DNA from: Haladaptatus cibarius D43
Lineage (GTDB): Archaea > Halobacteriota > Halobacteria > Halobacteriales > Haladaptataceae
Direction: 5' to 3'
NCBI RefSeq assembly: GCF_000710615.1
Contig: NZ_JDTH01000002.1
Location: forward strand, 1,666,082 to 1,730,081
DNA: 64,000 bases
Numbering within the stretch: the first letter of the stretch is position 1; every line of letters begins with the position of its first letter. Made by a program: the position numbers and the translations under genes. This document shows, piece after piece, positions 43,546-51,910 of the stretch. The notes beneath the pieces are model-generated. The model ran no database searches. It was given only the letters and a program-made list of their open reading frames with translations, and had not been told where the DNA came from.

Positions 43546-43631
43546 ACTGTCGATTTCCGAGGTAATCCCAGAAAAACGTTCCGCCGGGAACCAACGAAAC
43601 GCTCTTTTACGTCACGTTCCCACAGAGGTGC

Positions 43632-43850
43632 ATGTACGAACCACTCGTTGAAATCGGCGGGGTCTTACTGTACGCCCTCGGCTCTGTACTGCTGACGGCT
43701 CTCGGCCTGCTCGCGGAGTACGACGGCCTTCAAACCGCCGCGTCGGGCGACAGTATCACTGCAATCTGGCTCGGCGTCATGGGTGCTGTTGCACTCATCG
43801 CAGGCGTCATGCTGGCCCGCGACAAGGTTCTTCGGCGCGTGCTGGCCTGA
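43632..43850 (+). CDS. Small two-TM membrane protein
   Basis: 72 residues: TM1 (EIGGVLLYALGSVLLTALG), a short loop EYDGLQTAASGD, and TM2 (IWLGVMGAVALIAGVML), ending ARDKVLRRVLA. Conserved in Halobacteria in my recollection. Divergent from the other small membrane gene (86-base gap). Function unknown. Confidence 0.6.
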   Translation: MYEPLVEIGGVLLYALGSVLLTALGLLAEYDGLQTAASGDSITAIWLGVMGAVALIAGVMLARDKVLRRVLA

Positions 43851-43934
43851 GTTCCGACAGATCCATTTTTGGAATCGTGTTGACGTGAGCGAAACCGCAT
43901 GGTTCTTATCACCGTTGTGCCTCTAGCCGACTGA

Positions 43935-44681
43935 ATGGACGATCCCGTTCTTCTCACGGGTGCTGAGGGTCGGGTCGGGTCGGCGATTCTGGGCGACCTC
44001 GAATCGAAATACGACTGGCGACTCCTCGACCGAGAACCACCGGCAGATGAATCGTCGAACGACTTTTTTGTCGCGGACATCACCGACTACGACGCCGTCT
44101 ACGAGGCTGTCGATGGCGCGGGCGCAATCATCCACCTCGCGGGTGACCCCCGCCCCGAGGCCCCGTGGAACAGCGTTCTGAGCAACAACATCGACGGAAC
44201 GCACAACATCCTACAGGCCGCAGTCGATTCGGAAAGCGTCGAGAAATTTATCTTCGCCTCCTCGAACCACGCGGTCGGCAACTACGAAACCGACGAGCGC
44301 ACACCCGACCTCTACCGACCCCACGACGAGTTCCGACTCGACGGTGACGAATTTCCCCGACCCAGTAACCTTTATGGCGTGAGCAAGGCGACGGGCGAAG
44401 TGCTCGGCCGCTACTACCACGACGAGTTCGACCTGAGCGTGGCCAACGTTCGAATCGGCAACCTCACCGAAGGGCATCCACCGAAAGATTACGAGCGCGG
44501 ACAGGCGATGTGGCTTTCCTACCGCGACTGTGCCCACCTCTTCGACCGCTGTCTGCAGGCGGAGTACGACTACGAAATCGTCTACGGTATCTCCGACAAC
44601 GACCGAAAATACTACTCCATCGACCGAGCGCGCGAAGTGTTCGGGTACGACCCGCAGGACAACTCCGCCCACTTCGACTAG
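43935..44681 (+). CDS. azf: Azf-like NAD-dependent glucose-6-phosphate dehydrogenase (extended SDR)
   Basis: 248 residues. SDR Rossmann fold: LLTGAEGRVGSAIL, HLAGDPRPEAPW, the active-site FASSNHAVGNYE, and the YGVSKATGE YxxxK pair near residue 145. The family covers uronate dehydrogenases and the haloarchaeal Azf enzyme, which oxidises glucose 6-phosphate. The gene symbol is inferred from overall resemblance and should be taken as likely. The TATA-like TCTTATCA near 43905 fits a leaderless start. Confidence 0.7.
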   Translation: MDDPVLLTGAEGRVGSAILGDLESKYDWRLLDREPPADESSNDFFVADITDYDAVYEAVDGAGAIIHLAGDPRPEAPWNSVLSNNIDGTHNILQAAVDSESVEKFIFASSNHAVGNYETDERTPDLYRPHDEFRLDGDEFPRPSNLYGVSKATGEVLGRYYHDEFDLSVANVRIGNLTEGHPPKDYERGQAMWLSYRDCAHLFDRCLQAEYDYEIVYGISDNDRKYYSIDRAREVFGYDPQDNSAHFD

Positions 44682-44800
44682 CAGCAGAGGTTTCGTTATT
44701 TCGTTTTTGTTCAGTTTTTAGCGGATGTTTTGTGTACTATATCTCTATGCACATTGATACGGTAGGATGTTTGTTGGATATTGAGAGAAAAAGTGGATGA

Positions 44801-45040
44801 GTTGCTAGGAGGTCACGACTCCAATCAAACCGCCACCGCACCGCAACCACCCACACACCTCCCCAACCGATTCCTTCGCTTCGCTCAGTCATCCCTCGCA
44901 CGAACCCGCGCAGGTCCTCGGACGGTTGCTCGCGGTTACACCGCTCGCGTTCGCGGTTTCACAGAAACCGCGTTTTCCTCGGGCCTGCCGACGCACGCAC
45001 CACAGAGTTTGCGTCGATTTTGTCGTGAATACCCAGCGGC
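44801..45040. repeat. MITE-like dispersed repeat, copy 2
   Basis: Partner of 23851-24146. Left end GTTGCTAGGAGGTCACGAC and right end GTCGTGAATACCCAGCGGC pair with 14 of 19 matches. The middle has GTTTCACAGAAAC and CTCGCGTTCGCGG stems not present in copy 1. No frame is coding. The rest of 44682-45109 shows nothing else. Confidence 0.65.
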
Positions 45041-45109
45041 ACAGAAGTAGAAGAGATGATCCGAAGACAAAAAGCAAACTTGTTAGGAGAAAGCTATCAA
45101 GGCAAAGAA

Positions 45110-45727
45110 TCACTCAAACAGGCCGTCAACGTCGCGTTCACGGGCATTCCGTTTTTCGACGTGGCCACGGAGTCGCTGGAAGATGAGTCCTCGATTCTCG
45201 ATGTCTCGCACAAAATCCATGACGAGGGTGATGAACGAGCTTCCCTCGTCGCCCGACTCCAAGTCCGCGCGCGCGAACTCGATACCCTTCTCAATTACCC
45301 ACTCGTCGTAGCCGAACTCCTCGGCGAGAACGAGCGCGGCAACTGCTGAAGCGTCGAAATCGAGGTCGTCCGGGAGGAGAACAGCGCCCTCGTGAGTCAG
45401 TCGCGGCGGTGCAACTCGTTCGACGTATTCGGGGTCGTGACGAACTGCGTCGAGGTACGAGCGAACAGCGCCGACGTTGACGCCGCGGTAGTCCGCGGGA
45501 AGTCCGTCGAGGTAGAAGACGGAGCTTTCGGCCAATCCGCGAATCCCGTCCCAGTTCGCATGCTGTGCGTGGTACACGACGGCGGTGAACTGGATGAAGC
45601 CGTGCAGAAATCGCTCGTCTTCGGTGTCGCGGTCGAGGATCAACCAGTGGTCTTCCCACGCGTCGTGAGCGGCGTGAAACTCACCTGTGTTGAAAATCGC
45701 CAGTCCGGCCCGGAGGAAATCGTTCAT
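45110..45727 (-). CDS. DUF309 domain protein
   Basis: 205 residues from ATG 45727 (MNDFLRAGLAIFNTGEFH). DUF309 marks near the N-terminus: FNTGEFHAAHDAWEDHW then FLHGFIQFTAVVYHAQHANW, an all-helical fold. A longer frame upstream to 45865 crosses the divergent promoter and is rejected. Function unknown. Divergent from the winged-helix gene, with a palindromic operator between them. Confidence 0.8.
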   Translation of the reverse strand: MNDFLRAGLAIFNTGEFHAAHDAWEDHWLILDRDTEDERFLHGFIQFTAVVYHAQHANWDGIRGLAESSVFYLDGLPADYRGVNVGAVRSYLDAVRHDPEYVERVAPPRLTHEGAVLLPDDLDFDASAVAALVLAEEFGYDEWVIEKGIEFARADLESGDEGSSFITLVMDFVRDIENRGLIFQRLRGHVEKRNARERDVDGLFE

Positions 45728-45765
45728 ACGAAACGTTTCGGACGACCTCGAAAATCGCTTTGGAT

Positions 45766-45785
45766 TGGTGTGTGATAACACACCA
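45766..45785. promoter_or_regulatory. Palindromic operator candidate between divergent genes
   Basis: TGGTGTGT-GATA-ACACACCA: perfect 8-bp arms around GATA. It lies 39 bases before the DUF309 gene and 40 bases before the winged-helix gene, beside a TTATTC TATA-like box at 45791-45796. Autorepression by the winged-helix protein is the simplest reading. Confidence 0.6.
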
Positions 45786-45824
45786 CAATGATTATTCATA
45801 CCCGTCGCGTATTCCAGAGAGGCG

Positions 45825-46193
45825 ATGTCGCAGGGAACTGTTGCTGACGAGGGGTCACTGAACAAAATATTCCAACTATTGGCGAACGAACAGCGACGGT
45901 ACGTACTCTACTATCTTCACGAGGTAGACGCCGCTACCGAACTCGAAGACGTCGCTTTGCAAATCACTGCGTGGAGGCGCGAGAAATCGACCGAAGATGT
46001 GACAGAAACGGAACTCGAACAGACGGTGGCGCGTTTGCGGAACGTAGACTTACCGAAACTGGCCAATGCAGGTGTCGTAGAGTACGATTCGAGAACCGAG
46101 ATGGCGCGGTTTCGGGAACCAGGACGTCTGTTCGGCCTGTTCTTGCTCCTCGCGGCGCGGGTGGAGCGTCCGCTAAGCAAGAACAGCAACTGA
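45825..46193 (+). CDS. Winged-helix DNA-binding protein (DUF7344-like)
   Basis: 122 residues. FQLLANEQRRYVLYYLHEV and the ETELEQTVARLRNVDLPKLANAGVVEYDSRT wing are typical of haloarchaeal ArsR-like winged helices in the DUF7344 group. Likely dimeric transcription regulator; ligand unknown. It may control itself and DUF309 through the palindrome at 45766-45785. Confidence 0.75.
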   Translation: MSQGTVADEGSLNKIFQLLANEQRRYVLYYLHEVDAATELEDVALQITAWRREKSTEDVTETELEQTVARLRNVDLPKLANAGVVEYDSRTEMARFREPGRLFGLFLLLAARVERPLSKNSN

Positions 46194-46247
46194 CAGATAC
46201 TGGTTGGGACCGGTCGTTCGCCTCGTCGCGCGGAAAAATACAGGGGG

Positions 46248-46325
46248 TTACTTCTCTGCCGCCTTCTTCACAGCCCACTTCTTCAAATCCTGTACGAACA
46301 GTCGGTAGTTTTCGATTTTACTCAT
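46248..46325 (-). CDS. Possible 25-residue basic microprotein
   Basis: Reads MSKIENYRLFVQDLKKWAVK then five more residues, an amphipathic helix with excess lysine. Its ATG is two bases from the palindrome at 46327-46344. No conservation evidence is available here; length makes chance likely. Reported because of the adjacent operator. Confidence 0.3.
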   Translation of the reverse strand: MSKIENYRLFVQDLKKWAVKKAAEK

Positions 46326-46326
46326 A

Positions 46327-46344
46327 CACGAGTAAATACTCGTG
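46327..46344. promoter_or_regulatory. Perfect palindrome, regulator site candidate
   Basis: CACGAGTA-AA-TACTCGTG: 8-bp perfect arms with a 2-base spacer. AT-rich centre and dyad symmetry fit a dimeric repressor. It lies beside the possible microprotein start and about 140 bases before the methyltransferase gene. Confidence 0.55.
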
Positions 46345-46482
46345 CAGGGTTGAAAAGTGTCACGGTTGGAGGCATATTTGGCCTGTGAAATCATAGCATA
46401 CGTTGCAGAACGTGCTTAGGGTTCGTCCGGTCAGAATTGACCGTACACCAACCATCATACCACCAACAGTTGTAGCATTCGC

Positions 46483-47229
46483 ATGGACGACCTCGACCAC
46501 AAGCGGGCGACGACGGCCTCCTTCGGCGACGTTGCGCGTTCCTATCTCGATAGTGACGTTCACCAATCCGGCGCGGATTTGGAACTTCTCGCGTCGTGGT
46601 GCGACGGCGCGAATCGGGCGCTCGACATCGCCTGCGGCGCGGGCCACACCGCCAAGGCGCTCACGGAAAACGCGGAGACCGTCTTCGCCGCCGACGCAAC
46701 TCCCGCAATGGTCGAAACCGCAACCGAGGCGTTCGCCCTCCTCGGCATCGTCGCCGACGCGGAACGCCTCCCGTTCGCAGATGGCAGTTTTGACGCCGTC
46801 ACCTGCCGAATCGCGGCCCACCACTTTCCGAATCCGCAGGCGTTCGTGAACGAAGTTGCTCGTATCCTTGCACCCGGCGGCGTTTTCGCGTTCGAGGACA
46901 ACATCGCGCCCGAGGATGACGAACTGGCCGACTTCTACAACCGATTCGAGCGTCTCCGCGACCCGACCCACGGTGAAGCTTATTCCGCCCCAGAGTGGCT
47001 TGCGTGGTTCCGCGAGGCCGGGTTTACCATCGACGAATCGGTCACCATGCGCAAGGAACTCGAATACGAGTCGTGGGTCGAACGCACGAATCCGGATGCA
47101 GGATCACGGGAGAAGTTGGCCGAATTCGTGCGAAAGCCGGAAGCAGGAACCGTGTACGACGTTTCAGTCGAAGAGGGAACTATTCGCGGGTTCAGCAACG
47201 AGAAGGTACTGATTCGGGCAGAAAAGTAG
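46483..47229 (+). CDS. Class I SAM-dependent methyltransferase
   Basis: 248 residues. SAM motif I ALDIACGAGHTAKAL, acidic loop FAADATPAMVE, then LPFADGSFDAVTCRIAAHHF and ILAPGGVFAFEDNI, the UbiE/COQ5-like pattern. The C-terminal half (ESWVERTNPD...) is the cap region. Substrate unknown; not part of an obvious operon. Confidence 0.83.
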   Translation: MDDLDHKRATTASFGDVARSYLDSDVHQSGADLELLASWCDGANRALDIACGAGHTAKALTENAETVFAADATPAMVETATEAFALLGIVADAERLPFADGSFDAVTCRIAAHHFPNPQAFVNEVARILAPGGVFAFEDNIAPEDDELADFYNRFERLRDPTHGEAYSAPEWLAWFREAGFTIDESVTMRKELEYESWVERTNPDAGSREKLAEFVRKPEAGTVYDVSVEEGTIRGFSNEKVLIRAEK

Positions 47230-47315
47230 CGCCGACTCGTTACATTCGTCGGAATGGGATTTCGAAACCCGTCTTGACGGAGTCTCACGCGAGCGAAGAG
47301 AGCGTAAGGCACGTC

Positions 47316-47475
47316 GGAGCACGAACGAAAGTGAGTGCTCCAACGAAGATTTGAACTGGCGAGACGTTCCTGCTCAGTCGCATACGCTCCTTCCGCGGGC
47401 GTGCGTCTCGCTAGCTCAAATCTCCGCGAGTCGTCATCTTCCTCCATGATCCGAGAGAGGCGTCGGCTCTCTCGG
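47316..47475 (-). repeat. tRNA-mimic repeat array downstream of tRNA-Arg
   Basis: Away from the tRNA: a 9-bp perfect hairpin CCGAGAGAG/CTCTCTCGG (47451-47475); a unit (47345-47425) with arms GAAGATTTGAACTGGCGAGACG and its near mirror CGTCTCGCTAGCTCAAATCTCC, giving a stem of about 22 bp whose GCGAGACG/CGTCTCGC core is close to perfect; then a 7-bp perfect hairpin GGAGCAC/GTGCTCC (47316-47341). A more degenerate piece (near 47260-47310) may be a second unit. The arm copies the tRNA-Arg T-arm. Confidence 0.7.
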
Positions 47476-47494
47476 GTTGATTCCGTAAGAATGA

Positions 47495-47567
47495 CGTCCT
47501 GACGGAGATTTGAACTCCGGTCCCTGGCTCCGCAAGCCAAGAGGATAGTCCACTACCCTACCAGGAC
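47495..47567 (-). tRNA. tRNA-Arg (GCG)
   Basis: 73-nt cloverleaf on the minus strand: acceptor GTCCTGG/TCAGGAC, anticodon arm TTGGC-TTGCGGA-GCCAG (anticodon GCG), T-arm CGGAG-TTCAAAT-CTCCG, discriminator G. No intron. Reads CGC arginine codons. Confidence 0.95.
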
Positions 47568-47731
47568 TCATTCATTCATTTCGCGGTTGCCTTAATAGGG
47601 GTTACGGTCTGGGGACACTGTGGGTGTGCCACGCAGTCCCTCGAATATCCGTGAACCGAAATATGCGGGTAACTCAAATCGCTCTTTTCGCCTACGGGAG
47701 TTCTTTTAGGATGGGCATGGTGGTTGTTGAT

Positions 47732-48328
47732 ATGCAACGACGAACCATCCTCAAACAAGCGGGCGCGGCGATGACAGTTGGCGCGTTGGCCGGTTGTCTC
47801 AGCGACAGCGGCTCGCCCGGCGGCGCACCGGACGACACCGAGGACGAATCCACGCCGACCGAAACATCGACTAAAGAAACGACCGACGAGACGACGGAAG
47901 AAACCACGGGCGGGGAAACCACGACGGAATCCAACCCGTCGCTCCAGAATCGGTCGGTCGAAATCGTCAACGCCGGATGTGCGGACGGCAACCCCGAAGA
48001 AGCGTCTGTCGAGTTCAACGAATCGGAGTCCACGGTTCTCGTGACCGGAACTATTCGCACGAGCGACCCGTGCCACGTGCCGAAGCTGGGGAACGTCAAC
48101 TACGACCGAGAGTCGGGGACGATGAACGTCACCATCCGCGCGAAGAAACAGGAAGGAGAGGGCGTCAGCACCTGCCAGCAGTGTCTCGGCGCAATCGAAT
48201 ACGAATCGGAGTTCGCGTTCAGTTCCGGGGTTCCGAGTTCAGTCTCCGTCTCCCACCAGAGCCAAGGCGAGACGAAGGAAGTAACCTCGGCAGGACACGG
48301 AAGCGGGGAGTCCACCGAGGGAACGTGA
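47732..48328 (+). CDS. Tat-exported lipoprotein
   Basis: 198 residues from ATG 47732: MQRRTILKQAGAAMTVGAL then lipobox LAGC. RR and the Cys mark a twin-arginine lipoprotein, usual in haloarchaea. A Thr/Glu/Ser linker (residues 30-80) precedes a domain with CHVPKLGNVNYD, CQQCLG and another Cys, suggesting two disulfides. The longer frame to 47624 is not coding. TTCTTTTAG at 47701-47709 lies 27 bases upstream. Ligand unknown. Confidence 0.8.
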   Translation: MQRRTILKQAGAAMTVGALAGCLSDSGSPGGAPDDTEDESTPTETSTKETTDETTEETTGGETTTESNPSLQNRSVEIVNAGCADGNPEEASVEFNESESTVLVTGTIRTSDPCHVPKLGNVNYDRESGTMNVTIRAKKQEGEGVSTCQQCLGAIEYESEFAFSSGVPSSVSVSHQSQGETKEVTSAGHGSGESTEGT

Positions 48329-48529
48329 ACAGTTGGTTCGACCGCACTGCGATGACGAACAGCGTCGTAACTATCGACGAGGCGTAGGTTTATTTTAGAA
48401 GACGCGGCCACTGTCGTCCATGAGTCGAAACAAGAGACAATTGCCCGCGGGACAACCGCCGGACGGCGTCGGTCTGCCGACACAAAGACAACGCTTAAGC
48501 GACGGCCAACCCTGCACCACAGTACGATT

Positions 48530-49981
48530 ATGGGCGTTATAGACGAGGTACATGGGGACCTCGACGCCGACATCTCTCTGGACGAGTTCCGGGACGCCGT
48601 CGAGGAAAAAGTAGAACAGATGGGCGGGCTTGCGGACAAAGAAACCGCCGCGATGCTCATTGCCCACGAATTAGACGAGGACGAAGTGAACGGGGTCGCC
48701 GACGTCGAACCCGGCATGGACGAAGTGAAGTTCATCGCCAAGGTCACGAGCGTCGGCGATATTCGCACCTTCGACCGCGATGGGGACGACGAGGACGGCC
48801 GCGTCCTGAACGTCGATGTCGCAGACGAAACCGGGTCGATTCGCATCTCGCTCTGGGACGAACAGGCCGAGGCCGCGAAGGAAGAACTCGAAACCGGACA
48901 GGTGCTCCGAATCAAGGGTCGCCCGAAGGACGGCTACAACGGCACTGAGGTCAGCGTCGACCAAGCCGAACAGGACGAGGACACGGAAATCGACGTGCAG
49001 GTGCAGGACACCTACTCGATTTCCGACCTCTCGCTCGGTCTGTCGGACGTGAACCTGCAAGGAAAACTGTTGGACACCAGCGCGGTTCGAACGTTCGACC
49101 GCGACGACGGTTCCGAGGGGCAGGTCGCAAACCTGACCCTCGGCGACGAAACGGGCAGACTGCGCGTCACGCTCTGGGACGAACAGGCGAACACCGCCGA
49201 AGAACTCTCGCCCGGCATCTCGGTCGAAGTGGTCGATGGCTACGTACGCGAGCGAAACGGGAGTCTCGAACTTCACGTCGGCAACCGTGGTGCAGTCGAA
49301 ACCATCGACGCGGACATCGACTACGTCCCCGAAAGCACGCCAATCGCCGACCTCCAAATGGGGGACACGGTGGACATCGCGGGCGTGGTTCGCTCCGCCG
49401 ACCCGAAACGAACGTTCGACCGCGACGACGGGTCGGAGGGACAGGTCAAAAACGTCCGCGTGCAGGACGAAACGGGCGACATCCGAGTCGCCCTCTGGGG
49501 TGAGAAGGCGGACATCGAACTCGCACCGGGCGACAAAGCTCAGTTCGCCGACGTGGACGTGAAAGACGGCTGGGCCGACGACATCGAAGCCTCCGCCGGG
49601 TGGCAGTCCACAATCTCCGTCCTCGACAGCGGTTCGCCGACGGAATCGACCGAGTCGAGTGAGTCGAGTGACAGCGAGACGACCGGACTGGGTGCGTTCA
49701 GTGGCGACGAAGATGAAGACGAAAATGGGAATGACGATTCAGTAGATTCCACCGGCACGAGTGCAACGAGCACGACGAATACGAACGGAACAACGGACAG
49801 CACCGCTGGCGAACAAATCGAATTTACCGGCACGGTCGTACAGGCCGGGAACCCCGTCGTCCTCGACGACGGCGAAGAAACGGTGAGCGTCGAGACGACT
49901 GCGGACGTTCACCTCGGGCAGGAAGTTACCGCCCGGGGCGAACTCCGCGATGGAACGCTCGACGCAGAAGACGTATTTTAG
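48530..49981 (+). CDS. Replication protein A-like single-stranded DNA-binding protein
   Basis: 483 residues. Three OB folds in tandem (about residues 70-160, 175-265, 275-360), each with VxSVGDIRTFDRDG or AVRTFDRDDGSEGQV and a W-D/E-E strand (ISLWDEQ, VTLWDEQ, VALWGEK). A Ser/Thr/Asp-rich spacer (residues 370-430) leads to a short fourth OB-like tail. The three-OB plan matches haloarchaeal RpaC/Rpa2, the essential single-strand binder. CTTAAG near 48495 is a TATA candidate. Confidence 0.9.
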   Translation: MGVIDEVHGDLDADISLDEFRDAVEEKVEQMGGLADKETAAMLIAHELDEDEVNGVADVEPGMDEVKFIAKVTSVGDIRTFDRDGDDEDGRVLNVDVADETGSIRISLWDEQAEAAKEELETGQVLRIKGRPKDGYNGTEVSVDQAEQDEDTEIDVQVQDTYSISDLSLGLSDVNLQGKLLDTSAVRTFDRDDGSEGQVANLTLGDETGRLRVTLWDEQANTAEELSPGISVEVVDGYVRERNGSLELHVGNRGAVETIDADIDYVPESTPIADLQMGDTVDIAGVVRSADPKRTFDRDDGSEGQVKNVRVQDETGDIRVALWGEKADIELAPGDKAQFADVDVKDGWADDIEASAGWQSTISVLDSGSPTESTESSESSDSETTGLGAFSGDEDEDENGNDDSVDSTGTSATSTTNTNGTTDSTAGEQIEFTGTVVQAGNPVVLDDGEETVSVETTADVHLGQEVTARGELRDGTLDAEDVF

Positions 49982-49995
49982 TTCTCGTTCTCGAT

Positions 49996-50208
49996 TCAGC
50001 TCTCGAACGGTTCTTCGTCGCGGTGGTTATCGACGTTCTGTTCGTCGGCCGCGGCATCTTCGCGCGCTTCTTTGTGTTCGACTTCGGTTTCGTCTTCCAG
50101 TTCGTCTTCGCGGGCTTGCTCGGCTTCTTCCTTGTCTTCCGCTTCTTCGGCTTCTTCTTTCTCTTTGGCCAGCGTTCGGTCGCGTCCGCGTGGGTTGTCG
50201 TCGCTCAT
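49996..50208 (-). CDS. Small charged coiled-coil-like protein
   Basis: 70 residues from ATG 50208 (MSDDNPRGRDRTLAKEKEE). Almost all Glu, Asp, Lys, Ala and Arg in helical heptads, ending VDNHRDEEPFES. Likely disordered or a short coiled coil. A longer in-frame start lies at 50328 but runs against the histone promoter. Function unknown. Confidence 0.55.
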   Translation of the reverse strand: MSDDNPRGRDRTLAKEKEEAEEAEDKEEAEQAREDELEDETEVEHKEAREDAAADEQNVDNHRDEEPFES

Positions 50209-50345
50209 TGTAGCCGATGGTTCAACGTCATCGCTCTTATTCGTGCTGGCAGATTCGCTATCCAATCCGCGATATTCGACCCGTCCAGTTTGCCGCGAAC
50301 GGCTGTAGGGAAAGATTAAGGACGACACACTCCCGCTGTTGGATT

Positions 50346-50777
50346 ATGAGCGTTGAGCTTCCGTTTGCGCCGGTCGATACGATAATCCGACGAAACGCGG
50401 GTTCCCTCCGCGTCAGTGCGGGGGCGGCAGAAGAACTCGCCCGCCGGATTCAGACGCATGGCGCAGATTTGGCGACGGATGCGGCGAAGGAGGCGACGAG
50501 GGATGGACGAAAGACGTTGATGGCGGGGGATTTCGGCGTTCAACAGGTCATCGACAAGGACGACCTCACCCTGCCAGTTGCCCCAGTTGACCGAATCGCG
50601 CGCCTCGACATTGACAACGATTACCGTGTCGCAATGGGCGCGCGCGTCGCGTTGGCGGACATTCTCGAAGATTACGCGAACAACGTGGCGTCCGCCGCGT
50701 CGATTCTCGCACATCACGCCGACCGGCGAACGGTTAAGGCCGAGGACATCGAGACTTACTTCAGGCTGTTCGAATGA
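50346..50777 (+). CDS. hstA: Archaeal histone doublet
   Basis: 143 residues carrying two histone folds end to end: residues 1-66 (FAPVDTIIRRNAGSLRVS...) and 76-143 (APVDRIARLDIDNDYRVAMGARVALADILEDY...), joined by a short linker. Each lacks the N-terminal tail. Haloarchaeal histones are this fused kind, acidic at the surface. ATTAAGG near 50316 suits a leaderless start. The stop overlaps the HDAC-like gene by 4 bases. Confidence 0.93.
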   Translation: MSVELPFAPVDTIIRRNAGSLRVSAGAAEELARRIQTHGADLATDAAKEATRDGRKTLMAGDFGVQQVIDKDDLTLPVAPVDRIARLDIDNDYRVAMGARVALADILEDYANNVASAASILAHHADRRTVKAEDIETYFRLFE

Positions 50778-51790
50778 AATTCGGCTACAGCGAGACGTGT
50801 TTAGCTCACGACACCGGTAAACGACATCCAGAAACGCCCGACCGCCTGCGTGCGATTCGACAGGCACTCACGCGCAAACACGGTGTCGAGTATATCGACC
50901 CCGCTCCAGCGACGGAATCCGAGGTAACCGCGGTTCACGACGAAGGCTACGTCGCGGAGTTTCGGGAGTTTTGCGAAAACGGCGGCGGGAATTGGGACCC
51001 GGACACCGTCGCAGTGGAAGCGACGTGGGACGCCGCACTGCAAAGTTCCGGACTATCGTGCTGGTCGGCAAAGCGGGCATTGGCGGGTGACAACGGACGG
51101 AATACGCCCTTCGCGCTCGGCCGACCGCCGGGACACCACGCGGTCGGCGACGACGCCATGGGATTTTGTTTCTTCAACAACGCCGCGGTCGCGGCCCAGT
51201 CTGTCATCGACAGAGGGGAGGCAGAACGCGTCGCCATCTTCGACTGGGACGTTCATCACGGAAACGGAACGCAGGACATCTTCTACGACGACGGAAACGT
51301 CTTTTACGCCTCGATTCACGAGGAAGGGCTGTATCCCGGGACGGGCGAAATCGAAGAGGTCGGGGAAAGTAACGGGGAAGGGACGACCCTCAACGTCCCG
51401 CTTCCGGCGGGGTCGGGCGACCCAGAATACAGAACGACGCTCGACGAGTTGGTCGCACCCACGATTACGGCGTTCGACCCCGACCTGCTGTTGGTGAGTG
51501 CAGGATTCGACGCTCACCGCCACGACCCGATTTCACGGATGCGCGTCTCGACGGAGGGATACGGGATGCTCACTGCGCGCGTTCGTGCGGTCGCGGACGA
51601 AGTCGATTCCGCGCTCGGATTCGTTCTGGAAGGCGGCTACGGAATGGACACGCTTTCCGACGGGGTCGCAATCGTTCACGAAGTGTTCGACGGGATGGAG
51701 CCAGTCGTCCCCGAAGAGAAAGCAAACGAGGACGTGTTGGAAGCCGTTTCAGCGGTTCGATCGTCCCATCCGCTGTTGGATTCGGCGTGA
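50774..51790 (+). CDS. Histone deacetylase-family protein (class II/AcuC-like)
   Basis: 338 residues. Zn2+-dependent deacetylase features: RHPETPDRL, RPPGHHAVGDDAMGFCFFNN, DWDVHHGNGTQ (Zn ligands and catalytic His), SAGFDAHRHDP, and a Gly-rich LEGGYGMDTLS near the active site. Archaeal homologs deacetylate acetylated lysines or polyamines. It starts within the histone gene (ATGA overlap), so the two are co-translated. Confidence 0.9.
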   Translation: MKFGYSETCLAHDTGKRHPETPDRLRAIRQALTRKHGVEYIDPAPATESEVTAVHDEGYVAEFREFCENGGGNWDPDTVAVEATWDAALQSSGLSCWSAKRALAGDNGRNTPFALGRPPGHHAVGDDAMGFCFFNNAAVAAQSVIDRGEAERVAIFDWDVHHGNGTQDIFYDDGNVFYASIHEEGLYPGTGEIEEVGESNGEGTTLNVPLPAGSGDPEYRTTLDELVAPTITAFDPDLLLVSAGFDAHRHDPISRMRVSTEGYGMLTARVRAVADEVDSALGFVLEGGYGMDTLSDGVAIVHEVFDGMEPVVPEEKANEDVLEAVSAVRSSHPLLDSA

Positions 51791-51910
51791 ATCGCAGGGA
51801 TTCAGAAGTAGCGTTTTGATTCGGGAGGGAAAGACGCACGGAGAGCGACCACTGTTTTCAAATCTGGCATACAATTTATATTCGGCTACGGTGTAGCACT
51901 GTCAAACCCG

